Source: G963664225 sp964538065 (GTDB taxonomy: Bacteria > Verrucomicrobiota > Verrucomicrobiia > Limisphaerales > UBA1319). From it: a stretch of 6,849 nt of DNA. Shown in pieces: positions 1 through 6,535 of the stretch; the stretch's first letter is position 1, and each line of letters starts with the position of its first letter. Where the stretch lies: the NCBI GenBank assembly GCA_964538065.1, contig CAZIDG010000160.1, positions 1 to 6,849 on the forward strand, in the 5' to 3' direction. The notes under the pieces are model-generated. The model made no database searches and was not told where the DNA came from. It worked only from the letters and a program-made list of their open reading frames with translations. Position numbers and translations under genes: made by a program.

Positions 1-1
1 C

Positions 2-172
2 CTAGATAATGAAGCCAAGGGGCCTTACACGGTTGATCAGCTTACTTCGATGTGGTGTAAACGCGAACGAGGTTTGAAGCCTTTCGTGCAAAGGTTTGAA
101 GTTCACTTGGGCAATTTAACGTCCAGGCAAACGGCGTTTAAAGGATCACCAAAGGGCAATTGGGCAATGTAA
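2..172 (+). pseudogene. Possible fragment of a GYF_2 (DUF4339)-like gene, cut by the window edge
   Basis: A plus-strand frame is open from the left edge to a TAA at 170-172 (56 codons), convergent with the tail genes and overlapping the last 27 bases of the small Cys-rich gene. Its first residues, DNEAKGPYTVDQLTSMW, look like the opening of a GYF_2 domain (consensus of the type GPYTxxQLxSMW). The expected continuation (a G-x-I/V-T-x-D-T-L-x-W like stretch) is absent after about position 55, and the rest (CKRERGLKPF onward) resembles nothing I know. It may be the stub of a host gene cut at a prophage border, a frameshifted gene, or a chance match. The upstream part lies outside the window. Confidence 0.35.
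70..101 (+). repeat. Short direct repeat AGGTTTGAAG x2
   Basis: AGGTTTGAAG occurs exactly at 70-79 and 92-101, flanking an imperfect inverted repeat (CCTTT, five bases, AAAGG at 80-94). There is no T-run on either side, so this does not look like an intrinsic terminator. The function is unknown. Confidence 0.45.
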
Positions 173-174
173 CG
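107..174 (+). repeat. Short direct repeat pair, 14 of 15 bases
   Basis: TTGGGCAATTTAACG at 107-121 and TTGGGCAATGTAACG at 160-174 differ at one base and are 53 bases apart. A third GGGCAAT sits at 154-160. The right copy lies in the last codons of the small Cys-rich gene (LHCP) and the left copy lies just after its stop. The role is unknown; it could be a duplication scar or part of a recombination site. Confidence 0.5.
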
Positions 175-457
175 CGGCGAGGCGCTGTTTTCGCTCCAAA
201 TGACAGCCACACTTAGAATGTGCGCACCGGTTGTCGCTGGGACGGTACCAATCGGGACATGCTTTGCAGATCGAGGCGATCTGATCAATTTCAGCCTTGG
301 TCCTCTCAACCTGGTCTCCCATTAGGACGCCCATCCCGACCACGGCCATTGATGAGGCAAGATTTGCCGCCATGCGAGGCAGGCTTGGCAATGGAGGCTC
401 CTGTTGTGGTGATCTGACCACCACACCATTACCCTTGATGTCAGCCGAGCTTAACAT
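146..457 (-). CDS. Small Cys-rich putative zinc-binding protein (CxxC...CxC...CP...W family)
   Basis: The preferred start is the ATG at 457, giving 103 residues. It overlaps the end of the 707-residue gene (ATGTTAA) and has AAGGTGG upstream. A longer frame starting at 505 has no ribosome site. The C-terminus carries ICKACPDW (63-70), a single Cys at 78, KCGC (82-85) and HCPIALW ending in Trp 103, so six cysteines (64, 67, 78, 83, 85, 98) with nearby histidines. I recognise this arrangement, together with the upstream LPSLPRMAANL stretch, as that of small proteins common in phages and bacteria (DUF6171-like in style; name from memory). They are presumed to bind a metal and their role is unknown. 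The hydrophobic stretch at 29-47 could look like a membrane helix but is more likely a packed or amphipathic helix. It is the last gene of the tail cluster here. Confidence 0.8.
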   Translation of the reverse strand: MLSSADIKGNGVVVRSPQQEPPLPSLPRMAANLASSMAVVGMGVLMGDQVERTKAEIDQIASICKACPDWYRPSDNRCAHSKCGCHLERKQRLAALHCPIALW

Positions 458-2574
458 GTCCCGTATTCCACCTTCTCTGTCCCGGTGTTCTCTGGCCGGA
501 CGCACATAGTAATGTCATGTGCTCCAGTTGTGAACCCCGTACAGGTCGCCAGAGGGGTGCCACAGGCGTTGGGTGTGCTCCTGGTTAGTTTGTACCCAGC
601 GTTCTGGATGACCGGGCCTATGCTCATGAGAGACTCAAGGTACTGCCCATTAAACGAGCAATACGCCCCATCCAGTTGCCCCTCATAATAAAACGTTTCA
701 AATGTGTTGTCCCCATTTGAGTCGAATGAGTAAAGCCTCCCCGAAAACTCTCTGTCCTGTTGCCACTCTGCCATTAGGCTCTCACTGGCACATGTGCTGG
801 TCCAATAATAGTCCACAAGCGCTTTCACGTCGGCGTAGGTCCAAGGATCGGTCAGGGTCACCTTTGTCGTGAGCACCCCATCACCATCCCAATGCGGAGT
901 CGTTGAGCAGAGGTCGCAGGGTGTCCATCCTGTCGGCAAGAAAGATGTGCATGGCCACGGTAGATTTTCAAAACAGCGTCGCTCGAGATAGGTTTGTGTG
1001 CATTGCTCTATGGTGTTGGAACCATCGACCCCGCCATGGTTTGCTCCTGTGCATGTGGGACATCCAGCCCCAGGTATGTATGGAGTGTCGCAATCTCCAG
1101 AAAAGCCATTAACCCACATGGGGCCGCAGGACGGATTCTCGGGCCTCGTGCCAGTGGTCCATGTGCGTTTGCTGACCACGCCGGTCCACTTGTTCATCTT
1201 TTCCTCCAGAAACTCACTCCAATTGTATGAGCGAATTGGGGTGGCGTCCCTGTGGTATTGGCCATCTTCACCCAATGACCAATTGTAATATGCCACGTCA
1301 TAGGCAAATTCGGTCGTCCGCGTGAGATACTTGTCCTCGCAGGCACCGTAAGCGTTTGGGCTATCAGCTACGCAATCGCCCCCGGACGAGTTCTTGAATC
1401 CAGGGAAGCCAAACCAAGGAGCCCGGACCGCATAGGCGATATAACGCTTCAACGCCTCGGTCAGAACCAACATGGCAGGAACTGACGGCCATAACCAGTA
1501 CTCGGTAGCTTGCGGCGTGATTACCTCCATGGATGAATCACTTGCGGTGTCCGAGCAATGGTCACCCGGCCAAGTTGTGGTGGTCAATGAATACGAAGCG
1601 GAGGCGAAAATAGGGTTCAGGGATGCAACCAGAGTTTTTGAAGCATATATGCGTTGTGCAGGCAAGCGTAGGGTTGTCCATGACCTCATGCCTTGGTATG
1701 TTGGTGGTGCCGTGTTCATCAGTCCAACGCACCCCGTGAATCTGTCCGTTTGCGTGATGTTTCCGCTCGCATCAAAGGCCAGATCGATGCCGCAAAAATA
1801 CTGATAATTCCATTGGTAGGTTGCTGGGTCTGAGAGATACAAGTCCCGCCAATGAGTCAAACGCGCACGCAGATTGTTCCTGTTCACCAGTGCTGCCAGG
1901 GCATCGTGCATGGCAGTCATGTCCGCAAATGTGTTGGGCAGATCAAGAGTTCTGCTGACATTAAAATACCCACTCATGGACGCCACTTGTCCGTTTGTTG
2001 TGCAATCCAGAGTGTTGTTCGTCATGCCACTGAAATTAAAGGAGCAATGACAAGCTGTGGCAGTTGCTTTTGTTCCATCAGTCCCCCAACTACCACTAAA
2101 TATCCCAGGAGGATTTGGAATTGGAGGTACTGGCATCTTCCAATCGGGCCGACATGATTCGGCGGGAGGATTGCCGCTTGTGACGGTTGTCACCTCACTT
2201 AACTCGCCTGTGTACCGATTGATGGTCCTGACCGTGGTTTGTTGCCACTCATTCACAACGACTACACCGTCGATTTCCCTGCTCCAAGCGATATCCGTGA
2301 CAACCGTTTCACGCAGATACCGTGTCTCACAGACCGCAATTAATGGCGGGTCTGTTTGTGCCTGCAGTGCTGGAAAGTATTCGTCTACAGTCCCAAAGAT
2401 TCGATTGTTTAGCACCCCCACCGGCACACCGTTCTCCAGGTATGGGTATGGGACAGTTTCGGTCCCTCCGTGAGAAAATACATAGGGCGCAAACCCAAAA
2501 TGATAGACGACTCCGTAATAGGCTATGCTCCTATCAAGCACGTCAAAGCAGTCACATGTTCCAACGCCATCCAT
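451..2574 (-). CDS. Cys/Trp-rich protein of unknown function, probable tail tip or receptor-contact protein
   Basis: I do not recognise the family. The 707-residue protein has 27 cysteines and about 22 tryptophans, with many tyrosines. Cysteine pairs include CDC (7-9), CHC (175-177), CPTC (505-508) and CDLC (553-556), and the last residue (707) is Cys. Seventeen of the cysteines lie after residue 400. There is no signal peptide and no clear membrane segment. A Pro-rich linker sits at about 147-156 (MPVPPIPNPPG). Two parts look like diverged copies of each other: about 195-340 and 560-671, with aligned blocks at 209-226/573-590 and 260-274/610-624. The ATG at 2574 follows the hub stop by 5 nt with no good Shine-Dalgarno, so translation probably depends on coupling. 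Position after the hub suggests a tip, fibre or adhesin role (inference). The cysteines could bind zinc or an Fe-S cluster, or form disulphides after lysis. Confidence 0.85.
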   Translation of the reverse strand: MDGVGTCDCFDVLDRSIAYYGVVYHFGFAPYVFSHGGTETVPYPYLENGVPVGVLNNRIFGTVDEYFPALQAQTDPPLIAVCETRYLRETVVTDIAWSREIDGVVVVNEWQQTTVRTINRYTGELSEVTTVTSGNPPAESCRPDWKMPVPPIPNPPGIFSGSWGTDGTKATATACHCSFNFSGMTNNTLDCTTNGQVASMSGYFNVSRTLDLPNTFADMTAMHDALAALVNRNNLRARLTHWRDLYLSDPATYQWNYQYFCGIDLAFDASGNITQTDRFTGCVGLMNTAPPTYQGMRSWTTLRLPAQRIYASKTLVASLNPIFASASYSLTTTTWPGDHCSDTASDSSMEVITPQATEYWLWPSVPAMLVLTEALKRYIAYAVRAPWFGFPGFKNSSGGDCVADSPNAYGACEDKYLTRTTEFAYDVAYYNWSLGEDGQYHRDATPIRSYNWSEFLEEKMNKWTGVVSKRTWTTGTRPENPSCGPMWVNGFSGDCDTPYIPGAGCPTCTGANHGGVDGSNTIEQCTQTYLERRCFENLPWPCTSFLPTGWTPCDLCSTTPHWDGDGVLTTKVTLTDPWTYADVKALVDYYWTSTCASESLMAEWQQDREFSGRLYSFDSNGDNTFETFYYEGQLDGAYCSFNGQYLESLMSIGPVIQNAGYKLTRSTPNACGTPLATCTGFTTGAHDITMCVRPENTGTEKVEYGTC
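468..474 (-). promoter_or_regulatory. Probable Shine-Dalgarno site for the small Cys-rich gene
   Basis: AAGGTGG on the minus strand lies 10 nt before the ATG at 457, within the 3' end of the 707-residue gene. The spacing is slightly long, but it is the best site near either candidate start and supports the 103-residue form. Confidence 0.45.
562..897 (-). repeat. Internal protein repeat, copy 2 (residues about 560-671)
   Basis: This is the second diverged segment within the 707-residue protein. TLTDPWTYADVKALVD (from residue 573) matches copy 1 with 8 of 18 identities over the aligned block. FSGRLYSFDSNGDNT (610-624) matches with 6 of 15 and no gaps, and AGYKLTRST matches ASYSLTTTT. It is shorter than copy 1 between the first two blocks. 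Edges are approximate. Confidence 0.45.
1555..1992 (-). repeat. Internal protein repeat, copy 1 (residues about 195-340)
   Basis: This is the first of two diverged segments within the 707-residue protein. It holds the block TLDLPNTFADMTAMHD (from residue 209), then FCGIDLAFDASGNIT (260-274) and later ASYSLTTTT (about 326-334). These match copy 2 in the same order. Similarity was aligned by eye at the protein level only; no DNA identity is evident. Edges are approximate. Confidence 0.45.
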
Positions 2575-2579
2575 CGTTG

Positions 2580-4451
2580 TTATTTGGTATAGGGTTCACA
2601 GCCGAGCGCCATAAAATACTTTTGCACGCCACCCACGCAAATCGGGTATTCCCTGAGCTTGATATCCTTCCCAGCCGCATCTGCAGTCGAAAGGTCAATC
2701 GCCGTGTTGTTGGGTGCTACCATTTTGAACCGCCCCACAGGATTGTTGTTGGTGTCCTTGCCGGTGAAATCGATGACCCCGGTTGTGGTCGAATTCGCAG
2801 CAAACGTCATTTTCTGGTAGGCCGACCCACCACTGTTGCCGATGTTTTGAGGAACGTGTTTTCCTAAGCCGACCGAGTTGGACGACCGCTGGCTGGATCC
2901 CATCGCGCCGCTCGATGTGAAAACCAGACGATTCCGCGTGGCGCTCAATAATTGCACCATGTCAGCAGGAGCAAGTTGCTCAGGTGGGCCAACTGTGATC
3001 ACCGTCTTGCCCCGGTCAACATCTTCGGACACGGTCTGAATCGGAGTCGCCATCGTCTCCCAGGCTGCATCCCGCCCGGTCATGTTCACGCTCCGCCCCA
3101 TAAAGTTTATGCAAACCGTGCCATGTTCCTGCTCCAAGATGGTGATTGGACCGCTGTATTTCAGGTCCTTGACGGAATCGTAAATGTGCTGGGCGAGGCC
3201 GGGAGGAGACGTTTCCCCCTCCACATAGGATGCCAGTTGCGAGTAGCTTTTCTCGCCAGATATCGCATTCGTCCTTCGGATCGTCGTGGACATGATCCTT
3301 TCTTCAACGTCGCCAACCCCAAACTGCGAATTGTAGGTGATCTTCACCCTCGCCGTGATCGTGTCCTCCTCCACTTCCAATCCCATCCAATCGGCCACTT
3401 CACCATTCATCAACTCCCTCGGCAGCCCGCCGGTCCCAAGCGGGCTTGTTGCGACCTCTGGTTCAATCGCCGTGATTCGTGAATCATTGAGCCAAGGCTC
3501 ATGCCGCTTCCAGAACGCGATGCGGTCCGCCGTTGTCGGGGAAAATGCGAGGATGGCCGCCGCTTCCGTGTAACCCTTGGCAAAAGACACGTTAAACCCA
3601 GCCAGATCGATGGTGGCCACGAGCGCATTAGCCTCGTTGCCTGTGGCTCCTGTTGGAGCGATGTCCTTTCCCTGGATGAACACTCGTTGCCCATTGATAT
3701 CGTCGTAGCGCTCGTACTTGAGCACCACGGCATCGAACTGGAGGTCATCCCGTGGTTCCAGGTCCGCAGAAGAGACCGGCTTCCCGTAAAGCAACGAAAT
3801 CGGTGCAAGACTCGCCGCACGCGCACAATGGAAAGTCGGGTATGGCTCGGTCGTGTAATCGAACCAGGTCACCACGTCCGGCATGTACTGCAGCACTCGC
3901 TGGATCACCTGGGCACAGGTCATGTCCCGCCCCTCATCGATGATCATCTGGATCGAAGGGTATCCCGATCCATTCGTGATCGGCGCTCCCTTGCCAATCG
4001 CCCAAGCAATCACACTTGAGAGCAGCTCATCCGTTAGCTGAATCTCGGCCGTGAAAACACCGGCCGTCTCCACCAGCTTTTTGCCGAGCATTAAATGGGT
4101 AGAGTAGACCGTTTCTTCCACCTGTGTCGTCGTGTTGACCGCCCTCCATGGCTGCTGGTATTCACGTCGCTCCAGGAACCACCATGGGCCGACGAGCCTG
4201 TATTGGTACACCCGCGAACTGGCATTCTTGGGCGACATGCTGATACCATAGAACCACCGCACACCATTGCGCTTGATAACAATCGTTTGCCCCTTGGCAA
4301 ACAGCGGGGCATCCGTAGACAGTTTGATCGGCTGGTCGAATGTCACCTCGTCCACACCTTGGCTCACCAGTGTGCGCTGCAGCCCTTCCACACCCCATTC
4401 GATAAAGGTCTTCTCAACTCCCCCATAAACCAATGTCCATGCGATGCTCAT
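2580..4451 (-). CDS. Putative tail hub / baseplate-like protein
   Basis: I place the start at the ATG at 4451 (MSIAWTLVYGG, 623 residues). It overlaps the tape measure stop as ATGA and has AAGGG 6 nt upstream. An ATG six codons earlier (4469) lacks a comparable site. Visible features: an N-terminal beta-rich region with VTFDQPIKL, GQTIVIKRNGVRWFYG and VGPWWFLE (residues about 35-94); a central region with DMTCAQVIQRVLQYMPDVVTWF (about 176-197); a GPITILEQEH...VDRGKTVITVGPPEQL segment (about 434-493); a Ser/Gly-rich linker at about 511-545; and a beta-rich C-terminal piece to 623. The beta-barrel start and the place right after the tape measure fit the hub at the tail tip (gp27 / late control D fold class). 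The hub assignment is inference from context and pattern. From memory, similar proteins occur in Verrucomicrobiota prophages. No catalytic motif is seen. Confidence 0.68.
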   Translation of the reverse strand: MSIAWTLVYGGVEKTFIEWGVEGLQRTLVSQGVDEVTFDQPIKLSTDAPLFAKGQTIVIKRNGVRWFYGISMSPKNASSRVYQYRLVGPWWFLERREYQQPWRAVNTTTQVEETVYSTHLMLGKKLVETAGVFTAEIQLTDELLSSVIAWAIGKGAPITNGSGYPSIQMIIDEGRDMTCAQVIQRVLQYMPDVVTWFDYTTEPYPTFHCARAASLAPISLLYGKPVSSADLEPRDDLQFDAVVLKYERYDDINGQRVFIQGKDIAPTGATGNEANALVATIDLAGFNVSFAKGYTEAAAILAFSPTTADRIAFWKRHEPWLNDSRITAIEPEVATSPLGTGGLPRELMNGEVADWMGLEVEEDTITARVKITYNSQFGVGDVEERIMSTTIRRTNAISGEKSYSQLASYVEGETSPPGLAQHIYDSVKDLKYSGPITILEQEHGTVCINFMGRSVNMTGRDAAWETMATPIQTVSEDVDRGKTVITVGPPEQLAPADMVQLLSATRNRLVFTSSGAMGSSQRSSNSVGLGKHVPQNIGNSGGSAYQKMTFAANSTTTGVIDFTGKDTNNNPVGRFKMVAPNNTAIDLSTADAAGKDIKLREYPICVGGVQKYFMALGCEPYTK

Positions 4452-6532
4452 CGGGAGCCCTTCATCCATCGGTCCATCTGATCAAGCCGCGTCTGATACG
4501 CCTGTAATGTTCGTTCAATGGAATCCAGACTCGCCACAACCCCGCCCAGCACATTGTTGAGCTTGGTGTCGATTGACACCGCGCTGTTCTTCATTTTTTC
4601 CATATCAGGCACAAGTCTGAATTCGTAAGCCTCTTCAGGGGTGACCTTCGGTGTGGGTTGTCCCGCTGAAACCGCCTTATGAAACTCTTCTGTCTTCTTC
4701 TTCCTGTTCTCAACAATTCGCGCTCCCTGCTCACCGGCGGCCTGTGTGTGCCTTGTTTCCTTTTCAACACCTGCCACCTCGGTTTCCGTATTTGCAGTCG
4801 CCTCACGCTGGTCCTCGTTGAAGCCATAGGTCAACTTAGCCTGGCGATTGGCATCGACCTGCTTTTCGTACATTTCTTCCAGCTTCTTCTGTTTGGCATT
4901 CAGCACCTCCATGGAGTCCTGAGTGGTTTTAACTTTCGACGCGGATCGGTTATAGACTCGTTGTGCTTGGTCTTTCCTTAATGCCAAGTCTTTGAGTTGC
5001 TCCTCAACAGGACCCAGTTCCCAGTTTCCAGCCTCATAACCGGCATCAGCACGAGCCAATTCATCTCGTTTTGCTAGTAAATCGTCATATTGTTGGGTTA
5101 ATGTATCGAGTGCCTTGCGGTCCTTATCAGCCGCCCCCTTGAGTTGGTTGATTTTGCCGAGTTTGGCCTTTTCCTGCTTTACTGAGTCCAGTTGTTCGCG
5201 GAGGTCTTTTTCGCGTTCCAAGCCTGCATTGAGTTTGGCAGCCTCCAACGCGGACTCGTCTTGAAGACGTTTTTTGACTCGTTCAAGTTTTTGAGCCGAA
5301 TACCGATCCTCAATTTCCAGTTTCCGCGCGGCAGCCTCTTGAGCCGACACCGCATTCATTCGAACCATTTCATTCAGAACAGCCAGTTCCTTGGCCTTCC
5401 GTGCTTCAGCCAACCGATCCTCGGCACTGTAGAACTGGCTCAGTTGCTCGGACATTGCAGCGAAACCCATGTCCTGATATCCAGCCTGGCGCTGGCTTTC
5501 CTTCATGCTAAGGTCAAATTCCTTGAGCGCTGCCTGTGCTTTGCCAAGACTATCCTTGATGTCGCGCGACGCGTTGCTGAATCCGCGCATGGCCCTTTCA
5601 CCACCACCAATCTTCTCTGCCCAGGTCTCCGCGACGATACTGGCCGCGCCGAGCAGTTTTTGGAGTATGCCCGTTTGCGCAATCTGGGATCCAATAGACT
5701 CCAACAAATCTGAGGTGTTGTTTTTGAGCTCGCGGTATTTTCCCGACAGAGTGTTAGTCTCCGCCTCCAACTGTCCACCGCCACGCTTTGCCAGCTCCAT
5801 ATAAAGCTGGTTCAGCTTCTCAGTCTGGCTGGCATTATCATCGAGCACGATGCCATATCGGGAGAACATGTCGAAGTTGCCCTGCATCGCCCGCGAAACC
5901 ATCATGGCAGCCGACTGCAGATCGCCGCCCAGGATCCCGGCCAGGTTCTTCACGGCATCCACATTCATGCCGATATTGTTCTGATCTGCGCCGAACTGGC
6001 TCAACCGCGTCAGCACCCCAATCCACTCCTGATTGGCGATTCCCGTGGTCGATTGCAGTTCCTGCGCCATCTCGCGCAGCCGGTCAACGTACCCCTGGCT
6101 AAACTGCCCGGTCTGGGCCAAAGCCTGCGCCAGCTTGTTCAGCCGCACCTCGCCTTCCGCAAACTCATCCAGGCTCTTTTTGGCGAGGCCGAGCCCGCCT
6201 GCCAATGTTGCCAATCCGGCCGCCAAAACACCCATCGGCCCGCTCACCAGCTTGGCCAATAGACCCTCGAATTTTCCGATACTGGGAAATGCCTTAACGA
6301 GCTCGTCATTGAACTGCCCGAGCCATCCCTTGCTTCCGGATCCCGGATTCGCCTGCTGGAAGTCTGCAATGGCCTTTTTGACCCGTTGAAGTTTCGTTTC
6401 AAGGGCACTGTAATCCTTCCCCAGCGCCTGCGCCTTGGCGATGTCCCGTTCCAACTGCGCCTGCGCGGCCTTGGCTCCCTCGAGATTCGCCTGCGTCTCG
6501 ATCTTGATGACGATGTCTCTATCGCTTCCCAT
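4448..6532 (-). CDS. Phage tail tape measure protein
   Basis: This 694-residue protein should act as the ruler and scaffold of the phage tail, polymerised inside the tail tube and later ejected with the DNA. Visible layout: a charged coiled coil at residues 8-60; an Ala/Gly-rich hydrophobic segment at about 91-117 (MGVLAAGLATLAGG), as is usual in tape measures; a helical block at about 130-310 carrying the signature run of this class (LAGILGGDLQSAA, AMQGNF, RYGIVLDD, then TEKLNQLY and LLESIGSQIAQ); a long heptad-like, Lys/Glu/Gln-rich coiled coil at about 360-620; and a last short coil at 645-690. I see no peptidase or lysozyme domain. By the usual rule of about 0.15 nm per residue the tail would be near 100 nm. 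The ATG at 6532 lies 3 nt after the preceding stop with only a weak AGG upstream, suggesting translational coupling. Its stop shares bases with the next start. Confidence 0.92.
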   Translation of the reverse strand: MGSDRDIVIKIETQANLEGAKAAQAQLERDIAKAQALGKDYSALETKLQRVKKAIADFQQANPGSGSKGWLGQFNDELVKAFPSIGKFEGLLAKLVSGPMGVLAAGLATLAGGLGLAKKSLDEFAEGEVRLNKLAQALAQTGQFSQGYVDRLREMAQELQSTTGIANQEWIGVLTRLSQFGADQNNIGMNVDAVKNLAGILGGDLQSAAMMVSRAMQGNFDMFSRYGIVLDDNASQTEKLNQLYMELAKRGGGQLEAETNTLSGKYRELKNNTSDLLESIGSQIAQTGILQKLLGAASIVAETWAEKIGGGERAMRGFSNASRDIKDSLGKAQAALKEFDLSMKESQRQAGYQDMGFAAMSEQLSQFYSAEDRLAEARKAKELAVLNEMVRMNAVSAQEAAARKLEIEDRYSAQKLERVKKRLQDESALEAAKLNAGLEREKDLREQLDSVKQEKAKLGKINQLKGAADKDRKALDTLTQQYDDLLAKRDELARADAGYEAGNWELGPVEEQLKDLALRKDQAQRVYNRSASKVKTTQDSMEVLNAKQKKLEEMYEKQVDANRQAKLTYGFNEDQREATANTETEVAGVEKETRHTQAAGEQGARIVENRKKKTEEFHKAVSAGQPTPKVTPEEAYEFRLVPDMEKMKNSAVSIDTKLNNVLGGVVASLDSIERTLQAYQTRLDQMDRWMKGSR
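4458..4462 (-). promoter_or_regulatory. Shine-Dalgarno site for the hub gene
   Basis: On the minus strand AAGGG lies 6 nt before the ATG at 4451. It falls inside the last codons of the tape measure gene. Together with the ATGA stop/start overlap it decides in favour of the internal start (MSIAW) over the ATG at 4469. Confidence 0.6.
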
Positions 6533-6535
6533 AGG

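Noticed and set aside
77..97. Hairpin around CCTTT-cgtgc-AAAGG as a terminator
   Set aside because: The stem is only five perfect pairs and no T-run follows on either strand.
4..106. Minus-strand GTG-started frame of about 34 codons after the last tail gene
   Set aside because: It is very short, with no ribosome site and no recognisable sequence.
103..309. Minus-strand 68-residue frame near the operon end
   Set aside because: It overlaps the small Cys-rich gene in another frame, has no recognisable motif, and the overlapped gene has a clear family signature.
314..373. Transmembrane helix in the small Cys-rich protein (residues 29-47)
   Set aside because: The stretch is Ala/Met/Gly-rich and matches the position of an ordinary helix in the family as I remember it; membrane insertion is not supported.
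2583..2640. Local likeness (FMAL) between the ends of the hub protein and the partial protein at the right edge
   Set aside because: Only four residues match and the surrounding strands do not align, so homology is not supported.
2322..2867. Plus-strand 181-residue frame
   Set aside because: It is antisense across the hub and 707-residue genes, Arg/His/Pro-rich like a shadow frame, with no motif or ribosome site context.
3501..4019. Plus-strand 172-residue frame, and the similar ones at 2952-3482 and 4095-4481
   Set aside because: All are antisense to the hub gene, whose own frame is long and motif-bearing; composition is typical of shadow frames.
5192..5713. Plus-strand 173-residue frame rich in Phe and Leu
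   Set aside because: It is antisense to the Lys/Glu-rich coiled coil of the tape measure gene; the Phe/Leu richness is simply the complement of Lys/Glu codons.
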